From Symsagittifera roscoffensis (Eukaryota > Xenacoelomorpha > Acoela > Convolutidae): a stretch of 64,000 nucleotides of DNA. Every line of letters starts with the position of its first letter. Position 1 is the stretch's first letter. The translations under genes were made by a program, and so were the position numbers. Positions 48,781 to 59,414 of the stretch are shown here, piece after piece. Where the stretch lies: positions 62,046,386 through 62,110,385 of the forward strand of contig NC_087062.1 of assembly GCF_963678635.1 (NCBI RefSeq), in the 5' to 3' direction. Below the pieces are notes generated by a model. That model saw only the letters and a program-made list of their open reading frames with translations. It made no database searches and was not told the DNA's origin.

Positions 48781-49204
48781 GTTAGACATACCGATACCAG
48801 AACTTGCATTTTTGCTCAGTCTAGTTTTTCTACAAATCAAACACGAATTTAATTACTTACATTTTTCGTCAATTTAAACTCAAATTTACATTAATCCTGA
48901 ATAAAACACGCTCTTCTTAAAAGGCAGCGAATTGAAATCTCAAAAATTAGGCAACTCTAATTTTTATACTTGTACCAAAAAAGTATCACCACTATACGTT
49001 TTTGAAGACAAACGATGCTATAAAAGAATCCCTATCTTTATTGTTTAGTATATAATTCCTTTCCAACCGGGTTAAAGGAAAGTTTGAAACTTGTTATCGT
49101 GTGTTAGAGTTGTTGAGTGTGAAAGCTTGAAACTGAAATTCATTATTTAAACAATTCTTCGTGGGCGAGCTGCGCGAATTTGGATAGAATTCTTGTGCGA
49201 GTGA
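48781..49204 (+). other. Start of host intron 6 and presumed 5' end of the large retroelement
   Basis: From the donor to about 48961 is host-like intron. Then comes a 78-bp env copy, then a stretch beginning TGTTTAGTATATAATTCC at 49042 that could be the 5' LTR or leader (TG start, TATATAA box). The LTR cannot be proven because no 3' LTR lies in the window. A TGG at 49181 is a weak primer-site candidate. Confidence 0.45.
48962..49039 (+). repeat. 78-bp exact copy of the retroelement's env
   Basis: TTTTATACTTGTACCAAAAA through GAATCCCTATCTTT is identical to 60902-60979 inside the envelope ORF. It has no open frame continuing on either side. It ends two bases before the TGTTTAG that may start the element. 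Confidence 0.95.
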
Positions 49205-49259
49205 ATGAAAATATCAAAAGGTTAGTACTGCATTTGCTTCTTATTAATCTACTCCATAG
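49205..49259 (+). promoter_or_regulatory. Putative Gag start exon and 39-nt mini-intron
   Basis: The long Gag frame is open back to 49226 but has no ATG between there and 49601. An ATG at 49205 opens five codons and then meets AAAAG|GTTAGT. A 39-nt intron (49221-49259) with a TTATTAAT branch-like sequence and CTCCATAG acceptor would join it in phase with the open frame. The same donor could also feed spliced env messages. Confidence 0.55.
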
Positions 49260-52200
49260 AATTCAACTCACCAAACCAGAATCACAGCAAATATGTAATT
49301 CAAACAGACGACCTTGATTTAGAATTCTCAAAAGTATTCTCAGAATATATAAAAAGCATACAATATCATAACTCACAAAGAGCAAACTCCATATTCACCA
49401 ATGAAGTTTTTGCAATAATATATAGTTATATCTCGATATTAGAAAACGAAATCCCAATCACAAATGTTTCACCGACAGAAACATCTAAACATATAAGAGT
49501 ACGACATGAAATCACACTACTCTCTAGTTTTCTAAATATAATTAAAGAAAATTTCACGAAAGATGAAGTTTCACAACATACAAAACACGACTTACAAAAA
49601 ATGTTGGCATGGTTCATAATAGATTATTTCACACATAATATTGATTTAATTTCACAAGCAAGAAAAAATTTTAGACCCCAAAACTCAAACGATGATACTG
49701 CCATCACAGAACAATCAGACTATGTTTGGGACCCCGAATGGTCTCATCCCGCATTCATAAACTTCCCACAATCAATCTCAAGTCAAGCAATAAGTACGAT
49801 ATCTTATGTAAGAGATTATGTAAGAGTAATACCATTAACCATTGATGCAACACCATTAAACTATAATACATTTTTACCTGATATGCAAAATAATAGTTTA
49901 AACTCCACAGTCATACACAATGAAAACTTCAATGGAACTAGAAATCTCACTCAACAAGATATCCAGACACCATCACACTTCATAAATGAAGAAATCGTAC
50001 ACACAACAACTACACAACAAAGTATTTCACCAATACGTCCAAATTTAACAACACCAAGAAATACAAACCCTTCACAAACACAAGTAACCTTACAATCAAC
50101 CGTTAAACCTTCGGTTGCCCCAAAATATTCACACATGGATTATCAAACATACAGACCCATGACAATACCGTCAAAAACACGTAAAACGTTCACTAGAAAC
50201 AATTTTGCAGAACATAATTATAATTACACACATCCATCAAAAACAAATTATCCCCCACGAAAAAATTTTAATAATTATACAAGATCTCGAAACTGGGATA
50301 ACCCAATGGCACAAACTAATTCAGTAAACTTTCAAACAAATTTACATCCTTCACAGGATCGTAGTGAAAACTATCCATTTTTTCAACAAAATAAAAATAA
50401 AAAACAAACATCTTATCAAATGGATTACTTATCCTCAGATGATGATTTTTTACAACCAGATATATTTGCACCGTATAATCAAGAATATCGTGGACAAGGA
50501 GTACAGAAACCACATACAAATCATAGAATTTTTTCTCCACAACCGATAGATACACAAAATCAACAACCAATTCAGCAACAAAACCCAATTAATACACAAT
50601 ATTTTCAACCAATTCAGCAACAAAACCCAATGATCACACACTCGTATCAACCGACACAAATGCAAAATGAAATACCACTCCCATATTATCTTCAACAACA
50701 CGAAATAACAAGAAATCAACTTTCAAATTTTTCTCAAATGCCAAATGCAGCAGAATCATTACAAATGACAATGAATCCATACCTTATGGGTGGATCATCA
50801 ATAACATCAAATAAACCTTTAATGGTATTCACAGGAACAGACCCTGAATATTCTGTAGAAGACTATTTAAATGCAGTAACAGCAAATTTGATTTTAAATA
50901 TAGGACCTGAACCAATTAATACGCCACTACATCAAAACTGGATACATCGACGCACAGCGTTGATACAAACAACTTTAGACGGCGCAGCCCAAAAATGGTT
51001 TTCAGTATTGCCTATAGAAATAAAATCAAATTGGAAAAGGTTTACACAAGAATTTTCAAAAATGTTTGACTCCGAAAGAAACAAACAACAACAAAGAGTT
51101 TTATGTAATGAAATTCTCAGATTACCAAATGAAACCATCAAGCAATTAGCAGTACGCATCGAAACACTAGTTCGAAAAGCATATTCATTAAATACACACG
51201 ACTATAAAAACACAAGGATGACAGAAATCTTAATGATGACCTTAACACCGCAATTAAGAAAAATAGCAATAAAAAAGAGAGCATCCCATCCTTCTTCAAA
51301 TCGAGAACCCGATTTAGATTTTCGAAAACTAGTAGACAAACTAGAACAAGCAGAAATCACAATGAAACTCGAAGAAACAGAAAATCTGAAATTACAATAT
51401 GTTAACCGAATCGAAACAAATACCACAAGTATCAACAATATACAGGAATCAGATACAGACCTCGTTGAAAAAATCACTGAAATACTCAATTTTTACGAAA
51501 AACACCCAAACTTTAAAGGGAAACCATCTTTCAAAAAATGGTGTAATTATTGCCGACGATACGGACATAGTATTTCTGAATGTAGACAAAAACAGCAAGA
51601 CAATCAAAATAAACCTCAAAAATATAAAGAACCAAATAAATCATTCTATCAATACATGAAAAAAGATCAAAATCTACCGAACAAAACTGTGTACAGCAAC
51701 AACAGTTCAGGAAAACCACTCCCGAACAATAAAAATTATACAAGAAATCAATCACCATATAACTCAAGTTATAGAGGAAGATCACCAGAACGAAGAAATA
51801 CGCAAAATTCATCACAAAATCACTACAATAGACCAAATAGTCGAAATAACTACTCCAGATCAAATTCAAATACAACACGATTTGTTCCTAGATCTAATTC
51901 CCAATCAAGAAATAATTACTATCCAAACAATCAATCACGAAATTCATCATACAATAGGAATAGAAACTACTCCAATAATTGGAATAGAAGTTATTCAAAC
52001 AACCGAAACCAGAATTACCCGAACAATCGATCAAGGAATAACTCATATAATAGATCGAACTATAACAGACCAAACAATAATTACCAAAACAGATCACGAA
52101 ATAATTCACAAAATCGACATTCAAGTTATAATAATCGTTATAGAAATTATTCCCAATCACCACACAGGAATAATAACCATTATAATAATTCTAATAATCG

Positions 52201-53350
52201 CCATAGAAGTAGTACACCCAAACATCAAAGGAATATAAATCAAGTGCAATCAAATCCAGAAACAACATCAGACCCTCCAGGTATTGACGACACAGTAAAT
52301 GATATGTTACAACACAATCAAATAAACTGTGAATCATCAGACTCAGAAAGTGAAACAGAAAACACTATCTCCATCAATATGATAGCAGTCGAAAATGACT
52401 ATGAACCTATTATATATGAACAACCATTTTCATCACACATATATGAAAATCAATCAGAACTCCTTCACAATTATTATATTGAACCCATCAATTCCACACC
52501 GACGACGCAAAAAACTAATGAAATTAACACTACAAATCAACCCAATGAGAATGACAAAACAAAATGCTTGAATACAAATCACATCTATCAAAACATACAA
52601 AAAGAACAACCCAAAGAAAAAATTTGGACAATACCATTTCTTTTAGAAAGTCCAAGAAGCAAAGAATTTCAACCACCAGATCTTGAAATTGATTTTCTAA
52701 TTGATTCAGGAGCAGAATCAAATATAATAAACATTCCCACATGGAATGAAATAAAAACCTTACACCCAAAGCTAACACCTCTTGAAACCTCCAGTAAACT
52801 AGCAACAGCACAAGGATCAACATTGGTAAACTATGGAAAAATTCAATTATTTCTTCTCCCCACAAGAACAATGGAGCAAAATAAAATTTTAACTAAACCA
52901 TTTAAACAAATATTCCATATCACTGATATTAAACACAATATCATTGGAATACCATTTATCTCTAAATACATACCAACAATCAACATATTAAACAGTAAAA
53001 TACTAATCAAAGATAAATACACAAAAGCAAAAGACACATCCCTAACATTTTTTCAAAGATTAAACAAACAACCACCATTCTTTTCAAAATTTTATCCAAT
53101 ATATAACCAACAAAGAAAACACCTGAAACCACTATCAGGAAACATATATAATTTTTCAATAAAACAAGTTCACCAATATGATAAAAAACAAAACAAACAA
53201 CAACTCTATATGTCAGATTTTGAATTCAAACCTATCCATAAGTTTTTCAAAATCACAATTTCATCCATAAAATATTTGAAAAACTCGAATTCAGATATTA
53301 TTTCTCTACATGTATACAACAATACACCCTATCAAGTAACACTACCTTGA
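49260..53350 (+). CDS. gag-pro: Gag-protease polyprotein (ORF1)
   Basis: Open from 49260 to a TGA at 53348. The first in-frame ATG is 49601, and the 113 codons before it are probably coding too. From 49601, residues ~1-400 are Gln/Asn/Pro-rich. Residues ~405-590 are a capsid-like retrotrans-gag domain (VFTGTDPEYSVEDYL; GAAQKWFSVLP). Residues ~647-660 are a CCHC zinc knuckle (CNYCRRYGHSISEC). Residues ~700-880 are a long Asn/Arg/Ser/Tyr low-complexity region, presumably RNA-binding. Near 1034 is the retropepsin active site IDSGAESN, and about 75 residues later HNIIGIPFI matches the C-terminal protease strand. Gag packages the RNA and the protease processes the polyprotein. The same frame continues past the stop toward RT. 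Confidence 0.88.
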
Positions 53351-53593
53351 GGACTTTTAGGCTATTGCGAAACCAACGCTACAATATCACCAATATACGA
53401 AAAAGCATATCGCGTAAATAATATACTCTAATTATTAGATATTTGTCAATCCACAATTCTTAATGAAGAATTATCCATAAATAATATAATAAGTAACGAA
53501 AAAAGAAATACGGATTATTTCACAAAAACCCCATATTTCAAACCGACATTCAACATAAATAACTACACAGAGAATCAACAGAAATTTTTAACA
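53351..53593 (+). pseudogene. Linker between protease and RT, interrupted by stops
   Basis: The frame of ORF1 and ORF2 is the same. Between the TGA at 53348-53350 and the ATG at 53594 it is open except for one TAA at 53429-53431. The text after the TGA (GLLGYCETNATISP) resembles the conserved segment that follows protease in gypsy polyproteins, and LLDICQSTIL follows the TAA. So gag-pro and pol probably belong to one frame broken, or regulated, by two stop codons. Confidence 0.65.
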
Positions 53594-56500
53594 ATGTTTA
53601 ATTTCCAACATTCACAAATAACACAAGACGAATTTGAAAAATTAGCCAAACAGCTAATTAAATACTCATCAGTCTATGCAACATCCAAATTTGATGTTGG
53701 CAAAATCAGCTCATCACTACATCTCCCATTAAAACCAGTTGCAGTTTTCAAAAAACAAAGAGCAAGTAAAGTACCAATTAATTTACACGATAAAGTGAAC
53801 AGATTACTTGATATTTTAGAACAATACAATACAATCTCACCAGTAAATAAAGAAGAACAACCAAAAGGTAACACATTTATCAACCCTGTTATCATTCTAG
53901 CCAAAGGAGAATCATTAAAAATCGTTCTCGACGCTAGATACCTCAACTCACTCATAAATGAATCAAAATGTAATTGGCCTATTGAACCAATACAAGTTAT
54001 TTTAACAAAAATAAACGGAAAATACTTTACAACCGCAGATATGAATAGTGCATACAATCAAATGCCATTAGATGAACAATCGCGACGTTTAACACAATTT
54101 GTTATTGGAAACCAACAGTATGAATTCAACCGCTTATTCTATGGAATATCCATAGGACCAGCAGCATTTTCAGCTTTTATGAGCAAAATTTTTCGACCAC
54201 TAATACTCAAGAAAAACGCAATCACCTATTTAGACGATGTTTTTATGCAATCACAGACTAAAGAAGAAATGTTCAATGTTTTAGAACAATATCACCAAAT
54301 ACTTCAGAACGAAAATCTGAAGGCCGCCCCCGATAAATCACACTTTTTTTTGACAAGAGTAAAATTCTTAGGACATAATATAGAAAGAAAAACAATCACC
54401 CCATTAAAATCACGCATTGATGCTATTCAAAAACTCCAACCACCAACAAACAAAAAGAAAATCCAAGAATTCCTTGGAATGTTGAATTTTTTAAGTAAAT
54501 ATGTCTATAAAATGCAATTATACCTAAGACCATTTTATAATATACTTAGACAACAAAATAATTTTGAATGGAACACAGAACATCAAGCACGATTTGAAGA
54601 AATTAAAAAACTTCTAACTGAACAAATTTCAAACACAATTCCAGATTCAAATCAACCATTTTATGCAATGTGCGATGCTTCGAACTTTGGCATCGGCGCA
54701 GCGTTATTACAATCACATAATGGTACAAACAAAATGAACCTTATATCAGCAAACTCTCGATTATACACTCAAGCAGAGCTAAGACTCTCAACCCTAATGA
54801 GAGAATGTACAGCCATAATCTATACACTTACAGAATATGAATTTCTGATACTTGGATCAAAACATCCAACAGTTCTATTCACAGATCACAAACCAATCAT
54901 TTTTCTCTTTACACAAAAATCTAATCCAAATCACCGAGTTTATAGATTTCAACTAATTCTAATGAAATTCCCAAACTTACATATAGTTTGGACAGCAGGA
55001 AAGAATCTTGCATTACCAGACACATTAAGTCGAAATACGCCACCGGAATTACTTACACATAAAACCACAGTTGAAATACCCAAAAATATAAAATTCTACC
55101 TTGCAAAAAACGAAACATCACCCCGACTAGAATGCAAATATGCAGTAAAAACTGACGTTGAACAATCACAGATAAACAATCTACAACACTTCCCACTTTA
55201 TTTAGATTGTCAAAATAATCACTATGAAGTTGACCTACTTGGAACATCAACTTTTAAACCAATCCCATATTCACAATGGATAAAAAATAACACCCAACAA
55301 AAAAGAGTAAAACAACACTCGCATAAAAACGACCTTTTTCCACTAATTGAAAAAGAAAACCTAACTGATAAAATAAATTTATCAGGACCACAAACAAACG
55401 ATTCAAAATACACAATAAATCAAATATTTGACCTTCATGACCCACTTGATACAATCCCTTTATCTAAATTAGAAATAGAAAACATTTTTCTCCCCCCAAC
55501 AAAAACAATTACAATTTCAACATTGAAACAATACCAAAATCTTGACCCAGTAATTAGACAACTAAAATCATGGCACAAATATAAAACTAAACCCGTCAAG
55601 GCAGATACAACTATTTTAGGAAATAAAACACTCCTCCGATATTTTCGAAAATTCAATAATACAACAATTAACGAAAACACAGACCTTCTAGAATACAAAT
55701 TAAATGAATCTACAGTTCCCTGTCTCCCTCTAAGTATGATTCTCATAGCTTTTAATATTTCACATACACAAAATATTAAAGGACACTCTGGATCAGAGAA
55801 AACATATTCAAATTTCATACAAAACTTTTATTTCCCAAATGCACCAATTTGGATAAAAGTACTATGCAATGATTGTATAGTATGTCAACTAAATAAACCT
55901 TATCCAAATCAAAAACAAATAGCACAAAAACAAGACTTTAAAGGACAAAGTTTGTATTTTAACCACCGTATCTCCTTTGATACAAAAGGACCAATTTCAC
56001 CCTCATCCGAAGGAAACTCCTACATTATGGTAATTGTTGACGCGTTTACACATTATGTAGCACTTAACCCAGTACCACATTGTAACGCTTATTACGCTTA
56101 CACAACACTCTATGAACACTGGATAGCCAAATTCGGACTACCAGAAATTTTCGTTACAGACAACGGTACAGAATTCATAAATAATGAAATCATCACACTA
56201 TGTCATCTATATAACATCAAACACAAACCACGAACATCTCACGCACCTTGGACAAACGGCTTAGTCGAAGGTATGAACCGTTCATTACAAGAATATCTCA
56301 GATGTATCATCAATGGAAATGATACAAGATACACCGAATGGTCAGCAGATGTAAAATTATTTCCCTTAGCATATAATTCACAAATTACGACAACTCTAGG
56401 AATGTCACCATATGAAATGGTTTTTAACCAAAAGCCACGCAAACCAATAATGTTTACAGCAAACTCTCATAAAAACGCACAAGGTTATTGTCAACCAAAT

Positions 56501-57106
56501 AAAGACTCAATATGTTATAACCTACCTTTACATACACACGATGAAGATCATTTTCATCACCCACAAATTCTTAAATTAGCCTCCGGTACACACACCGAAT
56601 GGATTTTAAACAGAGATAAAAAACACAATGAAATTTACCAAAAAGTAACAAAAAAGTTGTTACAAAGGCAAAACATTAATGAACAAATAAATTCACGCTT
56701 TACACCAGCCTCCGATTTAAAATTTGGAACATTTGTTTTAATACCCAATTTTAATACTCAAAAAGGAATTTCAAAAAAATTACAACCCCTTCGTAAAGGA
56801 CCATACCAAATAATTGCAAAACCCACTGATGTCACATATAAAATCACCGACTCAGACAAAAAAGAAATCGTTCAACACCGAAATAACCTATTACCTTATT
56901 ATCCAAAAGAATACGCACTCCGCGAACTAACTCAATTATATTCTTTTACAGGTTTACAAGTTATTCAAAATGACCCACATACGGAAAATACAACAAAGGA
57001 ACAAAAAGATTTTCACCTCAAAAACCAAATAACAAAATCAACCACCACAAAAAAACAATACAAAAAATCTAGATCAAAATACATCTCAAAAAGAAAGAAA
57101 AAATAG
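53594..57106 (+). CDS. pol: Pol: reverse transcriptase, RNase H, integrase (ORF2)
   Basis: 1170 codons from the first ATG; coding may begin upstream at 53432. The RT is complete: VLDARYLNSLI, then FTTADMNSAYNQMPL for the first catalytic Asp, FNRLFYGISIGPAAF, the YLDD box at 54227-54238 (residue ~212), and FLGHNI. RNase H starts near residue 357 (CDASNFGIGAALL) with TDHKPI near 430. Integrase has the HHCC domain (HSGSEKT...CNDCIVCQ, ~722-761) and the DDE core with D in SFDTKGPI, D in TDNGTEF, and E in TNGLVEGMN. A GPYQI segment near the C-terminus matches the GPY/F module. All catalytic residues seen are intact. The end is Lys-rich. Confidence 0.93.
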   Translation: MFNFQHSQITQDEFEKLAKQLIKYSSVYATSKFDVGKISSSLHLPLKPVAVFKKQRASKVPINLHDKVNRLLDILEQYNTISPVNKEEQPKGNTFINPVIILAKGESLKIVLDARYLNSLINESKCNWPIEPIQVILTKINGKYFTTADMNSAYNQMPLDEQSRRLTQFVIGNQQYEFNRLFYGISIGPAAFSAFMSKIFRPLILKKNAITYLDDVFMQSQTKEEMFNVLEQYHQILQNENLKAAPDKSHFFLTRVKFLGHNIERKTITPLKSRIDAIQKLQPPTNKKKIQEFLGMLNFLSKYVYKMQLYLRPFYNILRQQNNFEWNTEHQARFEEIKKLLTEQISNTIPDSNQPFYAMCDASNFGIGAALLQSHNGTNKMNLISANSRLYTQAELRLSTLMRECTAIIYTLTEYEFLILGSKHPTVLFTDHKPIIFLFTQKSNPNHRVYRFQLILMKFPNLHIVWTAGKNLALPDTLSRNTPPELLTHKTTVEIPKNIKFYLAKNETSPRLECKYAVKTDVEQSQINNLQHFPLYLDCQNNHYEVDLLGTSTFKPIPYSQWIKNNTQQKRVKQHSHKNDLFPLIEKENLTDKINLSGPQTNDSKYTINQIFDLHDPLDTIPLSKLEIENIFLPPTKTITISTLKQYQNLDPVIRQLKSWHKYKTKPVKADTTILGNKTLLRYFRKFNNTTINENTDLLEYKLNESTVPCLPLSMILIAFNISHTQNIKGHSGSEKTYSNFIQNFYFPNAPIWIKVLCNDCIVCQLNKPYPNQKQIAQKQDFKGQSLYFNHRISFDTKGPISPSSEGNSYIMVIVDAFTHYVALNPVPHCNAYYAYTTLYEHWIAKFGLPEIFVTDNGTEFINNEIITLCHLYNIKHKPRTSHAPWTNGLVEGMNRSLQEYLRCIINGNDTRYTEWSADVKLFPLAYNSQITTTLGMSPYEMVFNQKPRKPIMFTANSHKNAQGYCQPNKDSICYNLPLHTHDEDHFHHPQILKLASGTHTEWILNRDKKHNEIYQKVTKKLLQRQNINEQINSRFTPASDLKFGTFVLIPNFNTQKGISKKLQPLRKGPYQIIAKPTDVTYKITDSDKKEIVQHRNNLLPYYPKEYALRELTQLYSFTGLQVIQNDPHTENTTKEQKDFHLKNQITKSTTTKKQYKKSRSKYISKRKKK

Positions 57107-57110
57107 AAAA

Positions 57111-57260
57111 ATGACAGAACAAATAATACCCCAAGAACAAATCGACAAATCAGAACATAGAGAGTCTTCACGACTTAGAAATCAACCACGTAAAAATTAT
57201 AAATTATTCATCCCACAATCTAAAATATTAAAGAAAGTTGAATTTCAAAAACAACCTTAA
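57111..57260 (+). CDS. 49-residue basic ORF after pol
   Basis: The ATG lies four bases after the pol stop (TAGAAAAATG). The product is basic, with RESSRLRNQPRKNYK, similar to short basic runs found at the end of many gypsy integrases. It may be the former integrase tail in a shifted frame, or a small accessory peptide. Confidence 0.4.
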   Translation: MTEQIIPQEQIDKSEHRESSRLRNQPRKNYKLFIPQSKILKKVEFQKQP

Positions 57261-57853
57261 TTCTACATTTTATAATCTTTGCACCTCTGAAACATTTTAC
57301 ACTTTCATTTTTCAAAACAACATGCTGACAAACACGCAGCGATTCTAGTTCAAAATTAGCCAATAGGATTCATCCAATCCGTCACCTTCTATAACTCTAA
57401 CACAAACCAACTAGACGAAAAATATCAAACTCCAGGCATATCTATAACTATAACTTTACGACCTCCAGGTCAAAAATAAGCAAACCACTCCAACTTGACA
57501 ACTAAAATAAATATCACCATAATATCATAACCCTCCCTTATCTAATAAACCAAAGATCAACAATATTTCCCCAACTCAGACCTCAAATATCCCCCAAACA
57601 AATATGTTAAATTAGCCTAAAGTAAAAGAACGACAATTTTAATAAGCCTAAAGTATAAAAATCTCAAAAATACCCCAGATCATTTGACAAATGAAAATAA
57701 AGACAAAGAAGACCTCCCGATCACCATAAAAATTGCCCCCAACAATTTTTCACAAAACTCAACCCACTTGTCAAAAAACCAATAAATAATCCGACCACAC
57801 TTGAAAATTGCCCCAAACAACAAAAAATATTCGATCAAGAAGTCATTTCGTAA
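57261..57853 (+). other. G-poor interval between pol and the accessory ORFs
   Basis: Mostly noncoding, with short echoed phrases (AGCCTAAAGTA twice, AAATTGCCCC twice, TCTATAACT twice). From 57701 a 50-codon frame is open until a TAA directly in front of the next ATG. It may hold control signals or a splice acceptor for downstream messages. Confidence 0.45.
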
Positions 57854-58081
57854 ATGTTCTTCTCTCAATCAGTCACTATAATTATCACAAACCTCAAACA
57901 ATTTTTTACGATACTTAAAACTTTTATAATATTTCTTTTTGATATTATTGAATCTTTTGTAATAATTTTAATCATTTTTTGCATTATTTTTTTAATTTTC
58001 TATTCCCTATTTGAACTATACCTCCAACTTTCAAAAGCTATTGACTATATCCACAGGTACGATTCACAAAAACTTATCTAA
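57854..58081 (+). CDS. Small hydrophobic ORF A (75 residues)
   Basis: The ATG follows a TAA directly (TAAATG). Residues ~20-60 are almost wholly Ile/Leu/Phe (FIIFLFDIIESFVIILIIFCIIFLIFY), enough for one long or two short membrane helices, then a polar tail. No homolog is recognised. The frame continues after its TAA into the next ORF. It could be a viroporin-like or membrane-anchoring accessory protein, but only the hydrophobicity is certain. Confidence 0.45.
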   Translation: MFFSQSVTIIITNLKQFFTILKTFIIFLFDIIESFVIILIIFCIIFLIFYSLFELYLQLSKAIDYIHRYDSQKLI

Positions 58082-58270
58082 ATGATACGAACCATTTTTA
58101 GTAGAACCGATATTTTTTTACTATTTGTAATTTTTATAACATTTCTCTCATCCCTCATCTTGACAATATGCAAATGTATAAAAAAAGCAATCATCACATT
58201 CGCCCTAGCAACAATTCTCCTAATTCTTTTTTTAGAAGAATACTATAATAAACATAAACTTTTTCACTAA
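58082..58270 (+). CDS. Small hydrophobic ORF B (62 residues)
   Basis: Same frame as ORF A, beginning at the ATG touching A's stop (TAAATG). Two membrane helices are likely: IFLLFVIFITFLSSLILTI and IITFALATILLILFL, with a Cys-Lys-Cys-Lys-Lys turn between them. Its last 35 bases overlap the ATG-less Ser/Pro/Thr-rich ORF in the next frame, which may be translated as its extension. Confidence 0.45.
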   Translation: MIRTIFSRTDIFLLFVIFITFLSSLILTICKCIKKAIITFALATILLILFLEEYYNKHKLFH

Positions 58271-59414
58271 AAGAATAGACCAAAAAAAGCTATCAAAAAT
58301 TGCTACCCAACAGTCACATAGTCAGTCTTCACCGACATCATCACAAGATAACCCAACAACACCTTTAACTACCCAAAATCCTCAAACATCTACACGAATT
58401 TCCTTTCAAGATAACCCATATACCTTTGAAGAACGACACGCTCGCTTATCAGAACCACTAGAACCAGTTCAACGACAAGCACCTCTAAGCGAACCAACAT
58501 ATAACTTATACCCAACACTACCACAAGAATTAAGTAGAATAAGAAATCCTAGTCAAAACCAAAATACAGTCGAAATAAATAGACAAATTATACATCCTCG
58601 ACAAAACAGAAATTTTCAAACTCCCCGAGTTCATTTTGATATACCTCAATCCCCATCACAAAACACTCCAGAAAACCCCATTGGTATATTACCAGAAACC
58701 CCTACGCTTCTTTCACAACGTAGCACCTCAAGCCTACCATCAGATTACTTAGGTTCAACACCAACATCTGAACAAATACGTGAAAATCCCTTTAACCCCC
58801 CAAACCAGGCATCACGACTACCATATTGGACAACACATTCATTTACACAAGGTGAACTAAATTTAGTCAATGATCCAATAGATATTTCTACGGATACAAC
58901 AACATCCTCATCACTACCAGAAACATTATCACTACCATCAACACCATCAATAAGCCAGATTTCACCACCACCTTTTAACTTAAATTTCCCAAATAACCTC
59001 GACGCTAGATATCGAGAACAATCATCAACAAATATTCCTTTAAGACTAGACTTGAATACATTCACAGCACCTCCACCATTATTTGGACAACACCTAGAAA
59101 GTAACCGACTCCACAATTGGGCACTAAATAGACTACAATATAGACAAGACATTCACGAAGACATTCGTGCTCATAACATCCAAATACTCCAACAGAATAG
59201 TCTACAATTAAAATTTGAAATCACGGTTAAATTAAACAACATTACTCAACATCCCTATCCATTAAATTCACCAAATATAACAGCTCAATCCCTACCTTCA
59301 CCATTTATAACAACTGAAGTAATACACAAATACGACAGATATACCAAAAAGACAATTGGTTACATCACATTTTATAACCCATACTCAGGATTGTCATACA
59401 CATGTATATTCTAA
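58236..59414 (+). CDS. Ser/Pro/Thr-rich ORF without ATG (about 390 residues)
   Basis: Open from 58236 to the stop at 59412-59414, with no in-frame ATG in the codons read (a TTG is at 59052). About 300 residues are disordered-looking Ser/Pro/Thr/Gln (SQSSPTSSQDNP; TPTLLSQRSTSSLPSDYLG), then a more ordered end (QLKFEITVKLNNITQHPYPL). Codon use and G-poor bias match the flanking genes, so it is probably translated, by +1 shifting from ORF B, splicing, or non-ATG initiation. The last 13 bases overlap the env start. The function is unknown. Confidence 0.55.
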   Translation, partial: KNTIININFFTKRIDQKKLSKIATQQSHSQSSPTSSQDNPTTPLTTQNPQTSTRISFQDNPYTFEERHARLSEPLEPVQRQAPLSEPTYNLYPTLPQELSRIRNPSQNQNTVEINRQIIHPRQNRNFQTPRVHFDIPQSPSQNTPENPIGILPETPTLLSQRSTSSLPSDYLGSTPTSEQIRENPFNPPNQASRLPYWTTHSFTQGELNLVNDPIDISTDTTTSSSLPETLSLPSTPSISQISPPPFNLNFPNNLDARYREQSSTNIPLRLDLNTFTAPPPLFGQHLESNRLHNWALNRLQYRQDIHEDIRAHNIQILQQNSLQLKFEITVKLNNITQHPYPLNSPNITAQSLPSPFITTEVIHKYDRYTKKTIGYITFYNPYSGLSYTCIF

